Source of the DNA: Edaphobacter modestus
GTDB lineage: Bacteria > Acidobacteriota > Terriglobia > Terriglobales > Acidobacteriaceae
Assembly (NCBI RefSeq): GCF_004217555.1
Contig: NZ_SHKW01000007.1
Coordinates: 124,001 to 188,000, forward strand
Direction: 5' to 3'
DNA length: 64,000 nt
This document shows, one piece after another, positions 17,334-26,161 of this stretch. Position 1 is the stretch's first letter; each line of letters opens with the position of its first letter. Made by a program: the position numbers and the translations under genes. The notes under the pieces were generated by a model. That model searched no databases. It saw only the letters and a list, made by a program, of their open reading frames with translations, and had not been told where the DNA came from.

Positions 17334-19652
17334 ATGAAGAAATCGCTGAGCTTCTTAGTGCTGATTGCGGCCACGATGGCCTTCGCCCAGAGACCCGATC
17401 CCCTCACGTTTGTTGACCCGTTAATTGGTACTGGCCCAGAAGGACACACTTTTCCGGGAGCGACCGCGCCATTCGGCATGGTGCAGCTCTCGCCCGATAC
17501 GCAGATTCGCCCATTCAAACAGAGCTATAAGTGGGCGGCTGGGTATCGATACGAAGATACGACGATTCTGGGGTTCTCGCATACGCATTTTTCAGGCGCT
17601 GGCCATAGCGATCTTGGGGATTTCCTCATCATGCCGGTGAGCGGTGAGAGTGTGCCGCTTGAGCCGGGCGATCTGGAAAAGACCCGACCAGGATATCGCT
17701 CGCGTTACTCGCATACGAGCGAACGCGCCGAACCGGGCTACTACTCCGTGTTCCTTCAGGATTCTGGAGTGCAAGCAGAGTTGACCGCGAGCGAGCGTGT
17801 CGGTGAGCACCGATACACTTTTGCCCAGGGAACGAAACGTCATCTCCTGCTCGACCTGCGTAGCAGCATCTATAACTATCCCGGGAAAGTACTATGGTCC
17901 CGGATAAGGGTGCGCAAGGACGGCACAGTGACCGGAATGCGGGAGACTCGCGGGTGGGCGTCAGGAAGGCAGCTATTCTTTGCGATCCGATTCTCCGCGG
18001 CAATGTCAGGACATGCACTCTATAACAAGGAAGAAGATCCCCCAACGTATCACGGCTTCAAAACGCCTGGAACATTACCGGAGGACACCCAGAGCGTGGA
18101 AGGACGAGGGCTGGAGGCGGTATTCGATTTTGCGCCTTCATCCGCCCCGCTGATAGTCAAAGTAGCTATCTCGCCAGTAAGCGAAGAAAACGCAATCGCG
18201 AATATGGACGCAGAGACACCGGGATTTGACTTTGACGGCATACGCGCCAAGACCCAACAAATGTGGCGTGAGGAGCTATCGCGCGTCGAATTCAGTGCCT
18301 CGCCCTCGATGGAGAAGTCACTCTATACAGCTCTTTATCACGCGATGATGGCACCCAGTACAAGCATGGATGTAAACGGAGAATATCGCGGACCCGATAA
18401 CCAGGTTCATCGCGCAGAAGGATTCCGCTTCGTCTCCTCATTGTCGTTGTGGGATACATATCGCGCGGAACAACCACTCATGACGCTTGTACAACCGGAA
18501 CGGCGCACCAACGACCTGGTGCGATCCATGATTGCTTCACAGCAGGAGAGTCCCTTCGGGATTCTGCCTGTGTGGCAGTTTGAGGGGTTGGAGACCTGGT
18601 GCATGATCGGCTATCACTCGGCACCGATTATCAGCGACGCGTATATGAAGGGAATTCGCGGCTACGATGCCGGGACCGCTCTTGACGCTATGGTAGCCAG
18701 CGCAACCTATGCACCCTATGGCAATCTCGCAGCCTACATGAAGCTGGGCTATGTGCCTGCCGACCACGACGACGAAGCGGCGTCCAAGACAGTCGAGTAC
18801 GCCTTCGATGATTGGACAATTGCCCGCATGGCCAAAGCAATGGGCAAGAAGACGGTTGCCGACACGTTTGAAAAGCGAGCCGCATTCTGGCGAAACAGCT
18901 TCAACGCAGTCGATGGGTTCTTGGAGCCGCGAATGGAAAACGGGGATTATCGCAAGCCCTTTGATCCGGCGAAGGCTGGTGCAGGCAGCGGGTTTACAGA
19001 AGGCAACGCGTGGCAGTATTCCTGGTATCAACCCCAGGATGAGCAAGGACTCATCGAGTTGTTGGGTGGCAATCAAAGATTGATCGCTAAGCTGGATGCC
19101 ATGTTTGACCAGAAGGTGGATCCGGCGATGTATGCAAATGTCGAAGACATCTCCGGAATGATCGGTCAGTACATTCACGGCAATGAACCAAGCCATCACC
19201 TTGCGTATCTCTTCATGTACGCAGGCGCGCCATTGAAGACTCAGGTACGGCTGAAGCAGATTGTGGACTCGCAATACAAGCCGTCCCCGGATGGGCTTGT
19301 GGGCAATGATGATTTAGGACAAATGTCTGCATGGCTCGTATTCACTTCCCTGGGGTTCTATCCGGTAGCGCCGGGTTCAAACGAGTACGTGTTAGGTCGC
19401 CCGTTCGTTGACCGGGCGGTGCTCCATTTGCCGAACGGCAACCTGCTGACGATCAAAAGCGTGAACTTGACCGATGCGCAGGGCTTTCTAAAGGACGTGG
19501 TGCTGAATGGCCGCTCGCTCAATCGCAGCTACGTGACACATGAGGAACTGATGAACGGAGGCGAACTGAAGTTTATCTTCAGCAACGAAAAGGAAGCAGA
19601 GTGGTCACGTCGCATCCTGCACGCACCATACTCAGATTCAGCGCCCCAATAA
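17334..19652 (+). CDS. GH92 family exported alpha-mannosidase
   Basis: 772 residues with signal peptide KKSLSFLVLIAATMAFAQ. The opening FVDPLIGTGPEGHTFPGATAPFGMVQLSPD is diagnostic of glycoside hydrolase family 92, calcium-dependent inverting exo-mannosidases acting mostly on alpha-1,2 linkages of N-glycans or fungal mannans. Later signatures are present: LWDTYRAEQPL, SATYAPYGNLAAYM, GNEPSHHLAYLF and GNDDLGQMSAW, the last carrying the acidic residues of the active site. Full length for the family. No TonB receptor or other glycosidase is adjacent; an IS481 element follows 140 bases downstream. Confidence 0.92.
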   Translation: MKKSLSFLVLIAATMAFAQRPDPLTFVDPLIGTGPEGHTFPGATAPFGMVQLSPDTQIRPFKQSYKWAAGYRYEDTTILGFSHTHFSGAGHSDLGDFLIMPVSGESVPLEPGDLEKTRPGYRSRYSHTSERAEPGYYSVFLQDSGVQAELTASERVGEHRYTFAQGTKRHLLLDLRSSIYNYPGKVLWSRIRVRKDGTVTGMRETRGWASGRQLFFAIRFSAAMSGHALYNKEEDPPTYHGFKTPGTLPEDTQSVEGRGLEAVFDFAPSSAPLIVKVAISPVSEENAIANMDAETPGFDFDGIRAKTQQMWREELSRVEFSASPSMEKSLYTALYHAMMAPSTSMDVNGEYRGPDNQVHRAEGFRFVSSLSLWDTYRAEQPLMTLVQPERRTNDLVRSMIASQQESPFGILPVWQFEGLETWCMIGYHSAPIISDAYMKGIRGYDAGTALDAMVASATYAPYGNLAAYMKLGYVPADHDDEAASKTVEYAFDDWTIARMAKAMGKKTVADTFEKRAAFWRNSFNAVDGFLEPRMENGDYRKPFDPAKAGAGSGFTEGNAWQYSWYQPQDEQGLIELLGGNQRLIAKLDAMFDQKVDPAMYANVEDISGMIGQYIHGNEPSHHLAYLFMYAGAPLKTQVRLKQIVDSQYKPSPDGLVGNDDLGQMSAWLVFTSLGFYPVAPGSNEYVLGRPFVDRAVLHLPNGNLLTIKSVNLTDAQGFLKDVVLNGRSLNRSYVTHEELMNGGELKFIFSNEKEAEWSRRILHAPYSDSAPQ

Positions 19653-19729
19653 TGCAATGGGCGATACCTGCAGAGATCACAGGACATCTGCTTCGAACAT
19701 CAGGTCAATGAGTGGTAAGGCCTGTTGTC

Positions 19730-20795
19730 ACTAGGTGTTTAGTCCCGGCATTTGATGGTGCATACTTTTCCAGAGAGTGGAAGGAGGCACTATGGGACAG
19801 ATACTGCACCGGAGCGCCACAACGACAGAGGCGATCCGTCGAGCGATACAGCATAGTCAAGAGAGCCTAAGGACGCTTTCGAGGCGGCATGGCATCAACC
19901 CGAAGACGGTAGCCAAGTGGAGGAAGGGCAGCTCAACGGCAGATCATCGAACTGGTCCAACCGTTCCCAAGTCCACCGTCTTGTCCATTGATCAGGAGGC
20001 CGTCATCGTTGCGTTTCGCAAGCACACTCTGCTGCCGCTCGATGACTGTTTGTACGCCTTGCAAGCCACGATTCCTCAGTTGACTCGCTCCTCGCTGCAC
20101 CGTTGTCTGGAACGGCATGGCATCAGTCGGCTGCCGGAGGTCGAGGGAGAGAACCTCAGGAAGAAGAAGTTCAACAGCTATCCGATCGGCTTCTTCCATA
20201 TCGATCTGGCCGAAGTGAGAACCGCCGAGGGCAAGCTCTACCTCTTCGTGGCCATCGACCGGACCTCGAAGTTCGTGGTCGTCGAACTCGCGGAAAAAGC
20301 CGACATGCGGGCTGCCGCTGCCTTCCTCGAAGCACTCGTCGAAGCTGTTCCGTACCGTATCCACACCGTGCTCACCGACAACGGAATCCAGTTCGCAGAC
20401 CTTCCAAAAAATCGCCAGGGGCCAACCGCACGCTTCCGCGGCCATCCCTTTGACCGCACCTGCCATGTCCACGGAATCGAACACCGACTCACCAAGCCGA
20501 ATCATCCCTGGACGAATGGACAGGTCGAACGCATGAACCGCACCATCAAGGAAGCCACGGTCAAACGCTTCTTCTACAACACCCACCAACAACTCAAAGC
20601 GCACTTGTCCGACTTCATCGCAGCCTACAACTTCGCCAGACGACTCAAGACACTACGCGGCCTCACACCCTACGAAGCCATCTGCAAACTCTGGACCCAC
20701 GACCCAGACAGACGGCCTACCAAACTTGTAATTCGGGCATCACAGATCGCAACAGGGGTTCCTCACCCCTCTTGAGCGCTAAACACACTCGCGTT
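19730..20795 (+). mobile_element. IS481-family insertion sequence
   Basis: One transposase gene flanked by imperfect inverted ends centred on GTGTTTAG (left TCACTAGGTGTTTAGTCCCG; right, read inward, CGCGAGTGTGTTTAGCGCTC). The exact limits and any target duplication could not be fixed. A short inverted scrap of a related transposase sits just right of it at about 20838-20885. Confidence 0.75.
19792..20775 (+). CDS. IS481-family transposase
   Basis: 327 residues from ATG at 19792, preceded by AAGGAGG; an in-frame GTG 15 bases upstream is less likely. N-terminal helix-turn-helix (AIQHSQESLRTLSRRHGINPKTVAKWRKG) and an rve/DDE domain: FHIDLAEVRTAEG, HTVLTDNGIQFAD and WTNGQVERMNRTIKEA supply the D, D, E residues. 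The frame is intact. Confidence 0.92.
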   Translation: MGQILHRSATTTEAIRRAIQHSQESLRTLSRRHGINPKTVAKWRKGSSTADHRTGPTVPKSTVLSIDQEAVIVAFRKHTLLPLDDCLYALQATIPQLTRSSLHRCLERHGISRLPEVEGENLRKKKFNSYPIGFFHIDLAEVRTAEGKLYLFVAIDRTSKFVVVELAEKADMRAAAAFLEALVEAVPYRIHTVLTDNGIQFADLPKNRQGPTARFRGHPFDRTCHVHGIEHRLTKPNHPWTNGQVERMNRTIKEATVKRFFYNTHQQLKAHLSDFIAAYNFARRLKTLRGLTPYEAICKLWTHDPDRRPTKLVIRASQIATGVPHPS

Positions 20796-20829
20796 TGCGG
20801 TCCGCCAAGTCACTTTGGCGCGCTCACAG

Positions 20830-21113
20830 CCTCGTGCGTGTCGTAAAGAAACGTTTGACCGTGGCTTCCTTGATGGTTCGGCTTGTGACCTGATGAAAGT
20901 GCTGGTCGTGGGCAGCGGGGTGACTGGCAAGGAGAAGCAACATGAGTTGGGTCGCGATGCGCATGGCGGCGTTGCAGGCGAGCTTAACCCAGAACACGTA
21001 CGGCTGAAAGTCGTGTCTGCTCCTTCGACATTGAATTTCTATGTCGATGAGCGACTTGGCGATTATCCCTTTTCGAAAATCGACGAGGTTCAGAATCCAC
21101 TTCAATCAGATAG
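20830..21113 (-). pseudogene. IS481 transposase scrap plus unrecognised sequence
   Basis: The minus strand at 20838-20885 encodes RTIKEATVKRFF, identical to the corresponding piece of the neighbouring transposase but in opposite orientation. The rest up to the GlcG-like gene contains only short frames without motifs. It looks like the relic of a second, oppositely inserted IS481 copy. Confidence 0.5.
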
Positions 21114-21578
21114 TCATTGCTTGAGAAGCGCGTCAAGACCGGATTGCGCAATGGCTTCGTCAATCTCCGATTTGGCGCCGCTCGCGGATATCCCCCCCAG
21201 AAGCTGCCCATTGACCTTAATCGGCAACCCTCCTTGATTTGGGAAAAATTCTGGGAATGCCAGCGCTTCCACATTGCCTTTTCTTACCGTGTCTGCTCCT
21301 TCTCTGGACGGGCTGCCGTAGAAGGCCGCATGACGCGCTTTTCTTTGGGCAAATTGAATCGTATTCAGTGAGGCTGTTTCGCCCTTTTCCAGAAAAAGTA
21401 TGTTGCCACTCTCATCTACCACGCAAATGGTTACGGAAACATTCAACTCCTTCGCCTTTGCCTCCGCTGCAGAAACCATGATTTTGATACTGGTAAGATC
21501 CAGATACTTCTTATTTGGAAGGTCGCTGGCAAAAGCTGTCACCGCTGAAAGAAGGATTGCGGCCAAGAGTCTATTCAC
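21114..21578 (-). CDS. GlcG/HbpS-like heme-binding-fold protein, exported
   Basis: 154 residues from GTG at 21578, preceded by GGGAGGAATTC. A signal peptide (NRLLAAILLSAVTAFAS) leads into the GlcG/HbpS (DUF336) domain: SVTICVVDESGNILFLEKG, AQRKARHAAFYGSPSRE, GGLPIKVNGQLLGGISASG. Family members bind heme or small metabolites; the role here is unknown. It is flanked by the IS481 debris and an empty region holding res-like copy B. Confidence 0.85.
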   Translation of the reverse strand: MNRLLAAILLSAVTAFASDLPNKKYLDLTSIKIMVSAAEAKAKELNVSVTICVVDESGNILFLEKGETASLNTIQFAQRKARHAAFYGSPSREGADTVRKGNVEALAFPEFFPNQGGLPIKVNGQLLGGISASGAKSEIDEAIAQSGLDALLKQ

Positions 21579-22142
21579 GAATTCCTCCCGTAAAATTGTG
21601 CCTTCCCAATCTACCAGAGCAGTTCATTCATCTTCAGCCGTAAATGTCCCTCATCGCTTCGCTCGCAAATACACCCTCACCGGATAGTCACACGTCACCA
21701 AACTACGGATGCAAACGCCACCATCATCACGACTCCGCATACTACCTCCGTGCTGAACAAGAGATTTGGAGTCTCGGAAGCGATGACTAATACGACCCCA
21801 TTACCAACATCAATGCGAAGCCTTTATTGGAATCAAACATCATCTCTCCTCTCACAAACGACGGTTTATGAGTCCGTCTAAACCGCCTCATAAGCCTGGT
21901 CACAAACAAATAGATCATGACTTCATTTGTGATTTCTTCACGGATAGCAGGATCGCGCTGTGAACGAGTAGGCTATTCGGTTCGCAAGTCTCCAACGGTT
22001 CTATCAGAAATCTCTGCGAACTTCAGCGGTTACGTGCGAATAACACGAAAGTTCATCCCATGACTTCTACAAGAGCATTTCTTGGGACGGGTTATCTCGC
22101 CGAGCCTTCGTGTAAAGTTGCTGATGTCCTCAGGAGAGCAAT
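21579..22142. other. Intergenic region with res-like copy B, no gene
   Basis: No frame with initiation signals. The last 60 bases must include the promoter of the hydrolase gene; AGGAGAG lies directly before its TTG start. Confidence 0.5.
21852..21937 (+). repeat. res-like site, copy B (no recombinase beside it)
   Basis: GACGGTTTATG (21860-21870), an internal inverted repeat TATGAG...CTCATA, then GTCACAAACAAATAGAT (21899-) and the arm TCACAAACAAAT...ATTTGTGA (21900-21932), closely matching copy A. It lacks the 35 extra bases of copy A between the two motifs. Same orientation as copies A and C. Confidence 0.6.
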
Positions 22143-23138
22143 TTGAAAGCCTGCCTATTCGCACTTGTCTTGACCGTGGCGATCCGCACAGCCAGCTGTC
22201 AATCACCGGAAGTTCCGCAGGAAGATCGAACGAAACACGAGGTTCTGGCCGTGGAGGTTGAACCTTCCGTGCGGCTCGAAGTCCTGGATTGGGGAGGGAA
22301 AGGAAGCCCAGTCATCCTGATCCCGGGACTCGGTATGACAGCTCACTCGTTCGATGTGTTCGCAGTAAAGCTCTCCTCAACACACCATGTGTACGGCATC
22401 ACGCGTCGAGGCATTGGAAAGTCCAGCGATCCCGAGCCTACGACGACAAACTACACGGCAGCCCGGCTTGGAGCCGATGTGGTCGCTGTGATGGACTACC
22501 TCAAGATTCCCAAGGCGGTGTTGATTGGGCACTCTTTCGGCGGAGAAGAATTGAGCGCCGTTGGCACATCGCATCCCGAAATGGTCTCTGGGCTCATTTA
22601 TCTTGATGCGGCGTATGGCTATGCGTTCTACGATCCGCGCTTCGGCAACCTTGAGATCGACGTGCGCGATATCCGTGAGGAGCTTGCGAATATCGATCCG
22701 GGGAAACTGCCTCTTGATAAGCGAGATCAGTTGCGCGAGCTGCTAAGCCAGCTACCCCGGCTTATAAAAGACCTTGAATCGCTGCTGCAGCAAATGAACG
22801 ACCATCCGCCTCCTTCTGATCCGTCCAAACTGCCGCCACCTCAACTGGTCGCGATGTCTAAAGGACAACAGAAGTTCACGAAGATGACCCTGCCTGTTCT
22901 GGCGATCTTTGCTTATCGGCATCAGTTGCCCGAAGACGGCATGCTTCAGGATGAACAACGGCGCAAGGCTGCCGGCGAGAACACCGTGTTCACAGAGGAA
23001 CATGTTGAAGCGCTGAAAGCAGTGGTTCCAGCAGCCCACATCGTGCGTATACCGAATGCGGACCACTTCGTCTTCAGATCAAACGAATCGGAAGTACTGC
23101 GAATAACGAACGAGTTCATCGACGGCCTTCCGCGATAG
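22143..23138 (+). CDS. Exported alpha/beta hydrolase
   Basis: 331 residues from TTG with AGGAGAG just upstream. Signal-peptide-like start (KACLFALVLTVAIRTASC). The fold is clear: HG-side motif VILIPGLGMTAHSFD, nucleophile elbow GHSFGG (Ser131), acid after FAYRHQLPEDG and His in PNADHFVF near the C-terminus. Substrate unknown; sequences of this type are often annotated as esterases or epoxide-hydrolase-like. The gene is bracketed by res-like copies B and C in direct orientation, so it could behave as an excisable segment. Confidence 0.85.
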   Translation: MKACLFALVLTVAIRTASCQSPEVPQEDRTKHEVLAVEVEPSVRLEVLDWGGKGSPVILIPGLGMTAHSFDVFAVKLSSTHHVYGITRRGIGKSSDPEPTTTNYTAARLGADVVAVMDYLKIPKAVLIGHSFGGEELSAVGTSHPEMVSGLIYLDAAYGYAFYDPRFGNLEIDVRDIREELANIDPGKLPLDKRDQLRELLSQLPRLIKDLESLLQQMNDHPPPSDPSKLPPPQLVAMSKGQQKFTKMTLPVLAIFAYRHQLPEDGMLQDEQRRKAAGENTVFTEEHVEALKAVVPAAHIVRIPNADHFVFRSNESEVLRITNEFIDGLPR

Positions 23139-23239
23139 TTTTCAGAAGTCGTCTTATAGGTAGTGGTCACAGGAGTCGGATCGCTGTTCTCTGAAAATGA
23201 GGTCTCGGAAACTAAGAGGTCCTCTTGGTGACGCGCGTC

Positions 23240-23300
23240 AAAATTGACGGTTTATGAGTTCCTCTAAATCGCTCCATAAGCTATGTCACAGACAAAGAGA
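23240..23300 (+). repeat. res-like site, copy C (partial)
   Basis: GACGGTTTATG (23247-23257), TATGAG...TCCATA, then GTCACAGACAAAGAGAG (23286-), with the same 39-base spacing between motifs as copy B. The far arm of the last inverted repeat is not conserved, so this copy may be degenerate. Confidence 0.5.
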
Positions 23301-23481
23301 GTGAGAGTCGAATGCATTGGGGAACCGAAACTCGGTTTGAATATCCTGGAAAAGTTGCTGAAGGGAAGCCGAACCAGCAGTTCCCTGAAGGCGGGCTTGG
23401 GAAGCGATAAGGCCGTAGTTTCCCAAAACCCGACTCTGCGGGCGTCAGAGCCGTGGAGACGCAAAAGTCGTGCGTGTACTT

Positions 23482-23754
23482 CTAACTTCGTCCGGCGACA
23501 AGCAGGAACAAAGACCAGATCGCTCGCAATAGAAAGAAGCATACGAAGGTTAATAGCATGGTCCACTTTCGATCAGAGAAGAACCAGCACAGACAAAAGA
23601 TGGCTAAACAAATGAAGAAGCGGTGTCGGTAAAGAGCGATCTGCCAACCGAATGACAGGCCCGCCGCCAACAGGCCACTAAGTACCATCGGGAAGATGAG
23701 AACCTTGTCCTTGACCGAAAGATCTTCTCCTTGTGCTTGATCGGCATTCCTCAT
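23482..23754 (-). CDS. Small hypothetical membrane protein
   Basis: 90 residues with three predicted membrane helices (VLIFPMVLSGLLAAGLSF, FFICLAIFCLCWFF, MLLTFVCFFLLRAIWSLFLL) and a soluble N-terminus. No strong ribosome-binding site precedes the ATG and no family is recognised. The clean hydrophobic pattern makes a real gene plausible. Confidence 0.4.
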   Translation of the reverse strand: MRNADQAQGEDLSVKDKVLIFPMVLSGLLAAGLSFGWQIALYRHRFFICLAIFCLCWFFSDRKWTMLLTFVCFFLLRAIWSLFLLVAGRS

Positions 23755-23977
23755 AGCAAGTTGGTTAGATCGTATCAGCCGGAGCGCTACGCACTTCTCA
23801 GATCCCTGAAAACGGGGTTTTCGCCAAGTTCACCCGGCCCAGAGACGCGCCAACGCGAACTTGGTCAAAAGGCGACTTGAACGAAGCCGCTTTGAGAGCG
23901 GCGGACGCATGCGCGTGTGGTTGAGCCAGCCTTGATGGCGCTGCGATAAGTTAAGTGGCAGGGGTATCTCTCAGCGC
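23755..23977. other. Region upstream of the IS91-type gene
   Basis: No gene. Contains AACTTGGTCAAAAGGCGACTT (23858-23878), repeated with one change at 26460-26480, perhaps an IS91 terminal sequence. Confidence 0.4.
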
Positions 23978-24961
23978 ATGAACCGACCTTCGCTGGAGAT
24001 GGCCGACATCGTTCACTGTGCCGGTGACGACTTCATAAAGCGCAGTCGCCGGTGGATCAGCTGGCAACATCAGAAGGTGTTGCTGGCCATCACCCGTTGC
24101 CGCACCGCTGCGCTGGGCGGGCATCGCGATCAGTGCTCCAGCTGCGGACATTCCGCCATCTCCTACTATTCGTGCCGTAATCGGCATTGCCCCGGATGCC
24201 AGGGCAACGCCCGTGTGCGCTGGCTCGAAGCCCGCCAACGCGAGCTTCTCCCTACCCGCTACGTGCATGTTGTCTTCACCCTCCCGCGCGAACTGGCCCC
24301 GCTTGCTCTGCAGAACAAGCGGCTGATTTATAACCTGCTGTTCCACTCCAGCGCCGCGACCCTGCTCGAGATCGCTCGCGATCCCCGACACCTCGGCGCC
24401 GAGATCGGCTTCTTCAGCGTGCTCCATACCTGGGACCAGCGCCTGCAACATCATCCCCATGTCCACTGCGTGCTCGCCGCCGGCGGCCTCGCTCCAGACC
24501 ACTCCCGCTGGATCTCCTCCCGCCGCTCCTTCTTTCTCCCCATCAAGGTGCTCAGCCGCGTGTTCCGCGGCAAGTTCGTCGCCGGACTCAAGAGCGCCTT
24601 CCATACAGGCACACTCCAGTTCTACGGCACGGTTGGCGATCTCTTCGCATTTACAAAGGCGCTGCAGCAGCACGAACTTCTCAACTCACACTACACGTCG
24701 CTCATGATGACCGGAAATGTGGAGATGCCCCACGATGGCAAATACGGATATGGGCTGATGGTCCATCCGTTGAATGGCCGTACGTGCCTGGGGCATGGCG
24801 GAGGATATCCGGGCATGAATGGAGACGTCGAACTCTGCAACAACTCGAAGTATGTCTTTGTTGTATTGACGAACGTTGATCCCCCCGTCGCTCAACGGCT
24901 CGGATTCTTCATCGCAAATTGGGTTACGCAATCGAGACAGCCACAGGAACAACCGTTCTAA
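23978..24961 (+). pseudogene. IS91-family transposase N-terminus joined in frame to a beta-lactamase-family C-terminus
   Basis: Residues 1 to ~217 are an IS91-type (HUH, Y2) transposase: zinc-binding CSSCGHSAISYYSCRNRHCPGCQ region, VHVVFTLPRELAPL and the metal-binding HHPHVHC. The C-terminal part with the catalytic tyrosines is absent. From about 24630 the same frame continues as the C-terminal ~105 residues of a serine beta-lactamase/penicillin-binding-like hydrolase: DLFAFTKALQQHELL, KYGYGLMVHP, CLGHGGGYPGMNGD, YVFVVLTNVDPP. The hydrolase's Ser-X-X-Lys and Tyr motifs are missing. Both halves should be inactive; a fused polypeptide could still be made. Confidence 0.8.
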
Positions 24962-25129
24962 TCCTTCCTCAGACTTCCCATCACCCGACTTGGCGATACG
25001 AGTTTGAGTCTTTCGATATCGTTTGATATGACTTTTGTTCCTCGAAAACGGGTTACTGAGATGGTCCGCCGCTTAAACCTCAATCTGGCGATGAGGATCT
25101 TATAGGCAGATTGAAGGAGGATCATCGAC
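24962..25129. other. Noncoding 5' flank of IS110 element (possible bridge RNA locus)
   Basis: About 165 bases without a frame between the beta-lactamase fragment and the IS110 transposase. In the IS110 group a structured bridge RNA is encoded in the noncoding end upstream of the transposase. The position and length fit, but no RNA fold was computed and the element's ends were not identified. Confidence 0.3.
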
Positions 25130-26161
25130 ATGGAGATTCGTTCCGTAGGCATTGACCTTGGCAAGACGACCTTTCACCTGGTGGCTCTTGGCGATAACTG
25201 CAAGGTGCTGCTGAAGAAGAAGTTTACCCAGAAGCAGTTGATTGCCTTCACCGCGAACCTGCAGACCTCTTTGATTGGGATGGAGGCCTGTTCCGGGGCG
25301 CACTTCCTGGGCCGTACTTTACGAGAACAAGGCCACGATGTGAAGCTGATCCCGGCCCAGTTCGTGAAGCCATTCGTGAAGTCGAACAAGAACGACTTCC
25401 TGGATGCGGAAGCGATTGCTGAGGCTGTGGATCGGGAGAACATGCGATTTGTTCCGATCAAGACGGACGACCAGCTGGATCTGCAGGCATTGCATCGTGT
25501 GCGCGATCGTTTGATCGCGCGAAGAACCTCAGTCATCAACCAGCTGCGGGCCTTCCTGCTGGAGCGGGGTCTGGTATTTGCAAAGAGCCCGGCCAGGCTG
25601 CGCGAGCGCATGCCCGAGATCCTCGAGAACGCCGAGGAAGATCTCACTCCGCGTATGCGGAACCTGCTGGCTCAACTTTGGAACGAGTGGAAGGATCTTG
25701 AACAGCGGGTGGTCGATCTGAACCAGGAAGTGGAGCTGATTGCCTCAAGTGATGCGGCATGCACGCGGCTCAGGCAGATCCCCGGCGTTGGCCCGCTGGT
25801 CGCAACCGCGATCGTAGCCGCGATCGGTAACGGCGCAGCCTTCCATAAGGGGCGTGAGTTTTCTTCCTGGCTTGGGCTTGTGCCACGACAGCACTCGACC
25901 GGTGGTAAGGCCCGCCTCTTCGGTATCAGCAAGCGCGGTAACAACTACCTGCGCAAGATCTTCATCCATGGAGCCCGCGCAGTCGTATTGCGATCGAAGC
26001 GAGACCGCGTCGCCATGGGCGCGTGGATGACCGCTCTTGAAGCCAGAGCGCCACGCAACGTGCTCATCGTCGCCACGGCAAACAAACTGGCAAGGATCGC
26101 TTGGGCCGTGCTGTCAAGCGGCCAGGACTATCGGGCAGTTCAAGAGCCAGTCGCGGCCTAG
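25130..26161 (+). CDS. IS110-family transposase (DEDD, RNA-guided recombinase family)
   Basis: 343 residues; GAAGGAGG lies upstream of the ATG. The RuvC-like N-terminal domain shows GIDLGKTTFHLVAL (first D), GMEACSGAHF (E) and NKNDFLDAEAIAEA (two D). A coiled region leads to the C-terminal Transposase_20 domain: LRQIPGVGPLVATAIVAAIG and GISKRGNNYLRKIFIHGARA, which holds the serine used for strand exchange. Full length and undamaged, so it may be active. IS110 elements have no classical inverted ends. Confidence 0.92.
   Translation: MEIRSVGIDLGKTTFHLVALGDNCKVLLKKKFTQKQLIAFTANLQTSLIGMEACSGAHFLGRTLREQGHDVKLIPAQFVKPFVKSNKNDFLDAEAIAEAVDRENMRFVPIKTDDQLDLQALHRVRDRLIARRTSVINQLRAFLLERGLVFAKSPARLRERMPEILENAEEDLTPRMRNLLAQLWNEWKDLEQRVVDLNQEVELIASSDAACTRLRQIPGVGPLVATAIVAAIGNGAAFHKGREFSSWLGLVPRQHSTGGKARLFGISKRGNNYLRKIFIHGARAVVLRSKRDRVAMGAWMTALEARAPRNVLIVATANKLARIAWAVLSSGQDYRAVQEPVAA

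Noticed and set aside
16913..17518. 201-codon minus-strand frame across the GH92 gene start
   Set aside because: No motif, no initiation signal, and the second half is antisense to the GH92 signal peptide and first domain.
23951..24673. 240-codon minus-strand frame opposite the IS91 transposase
   Set aside because: Antisense to clear zinc-finger and HUH motifs; low-complexity Ala/Glu composition.
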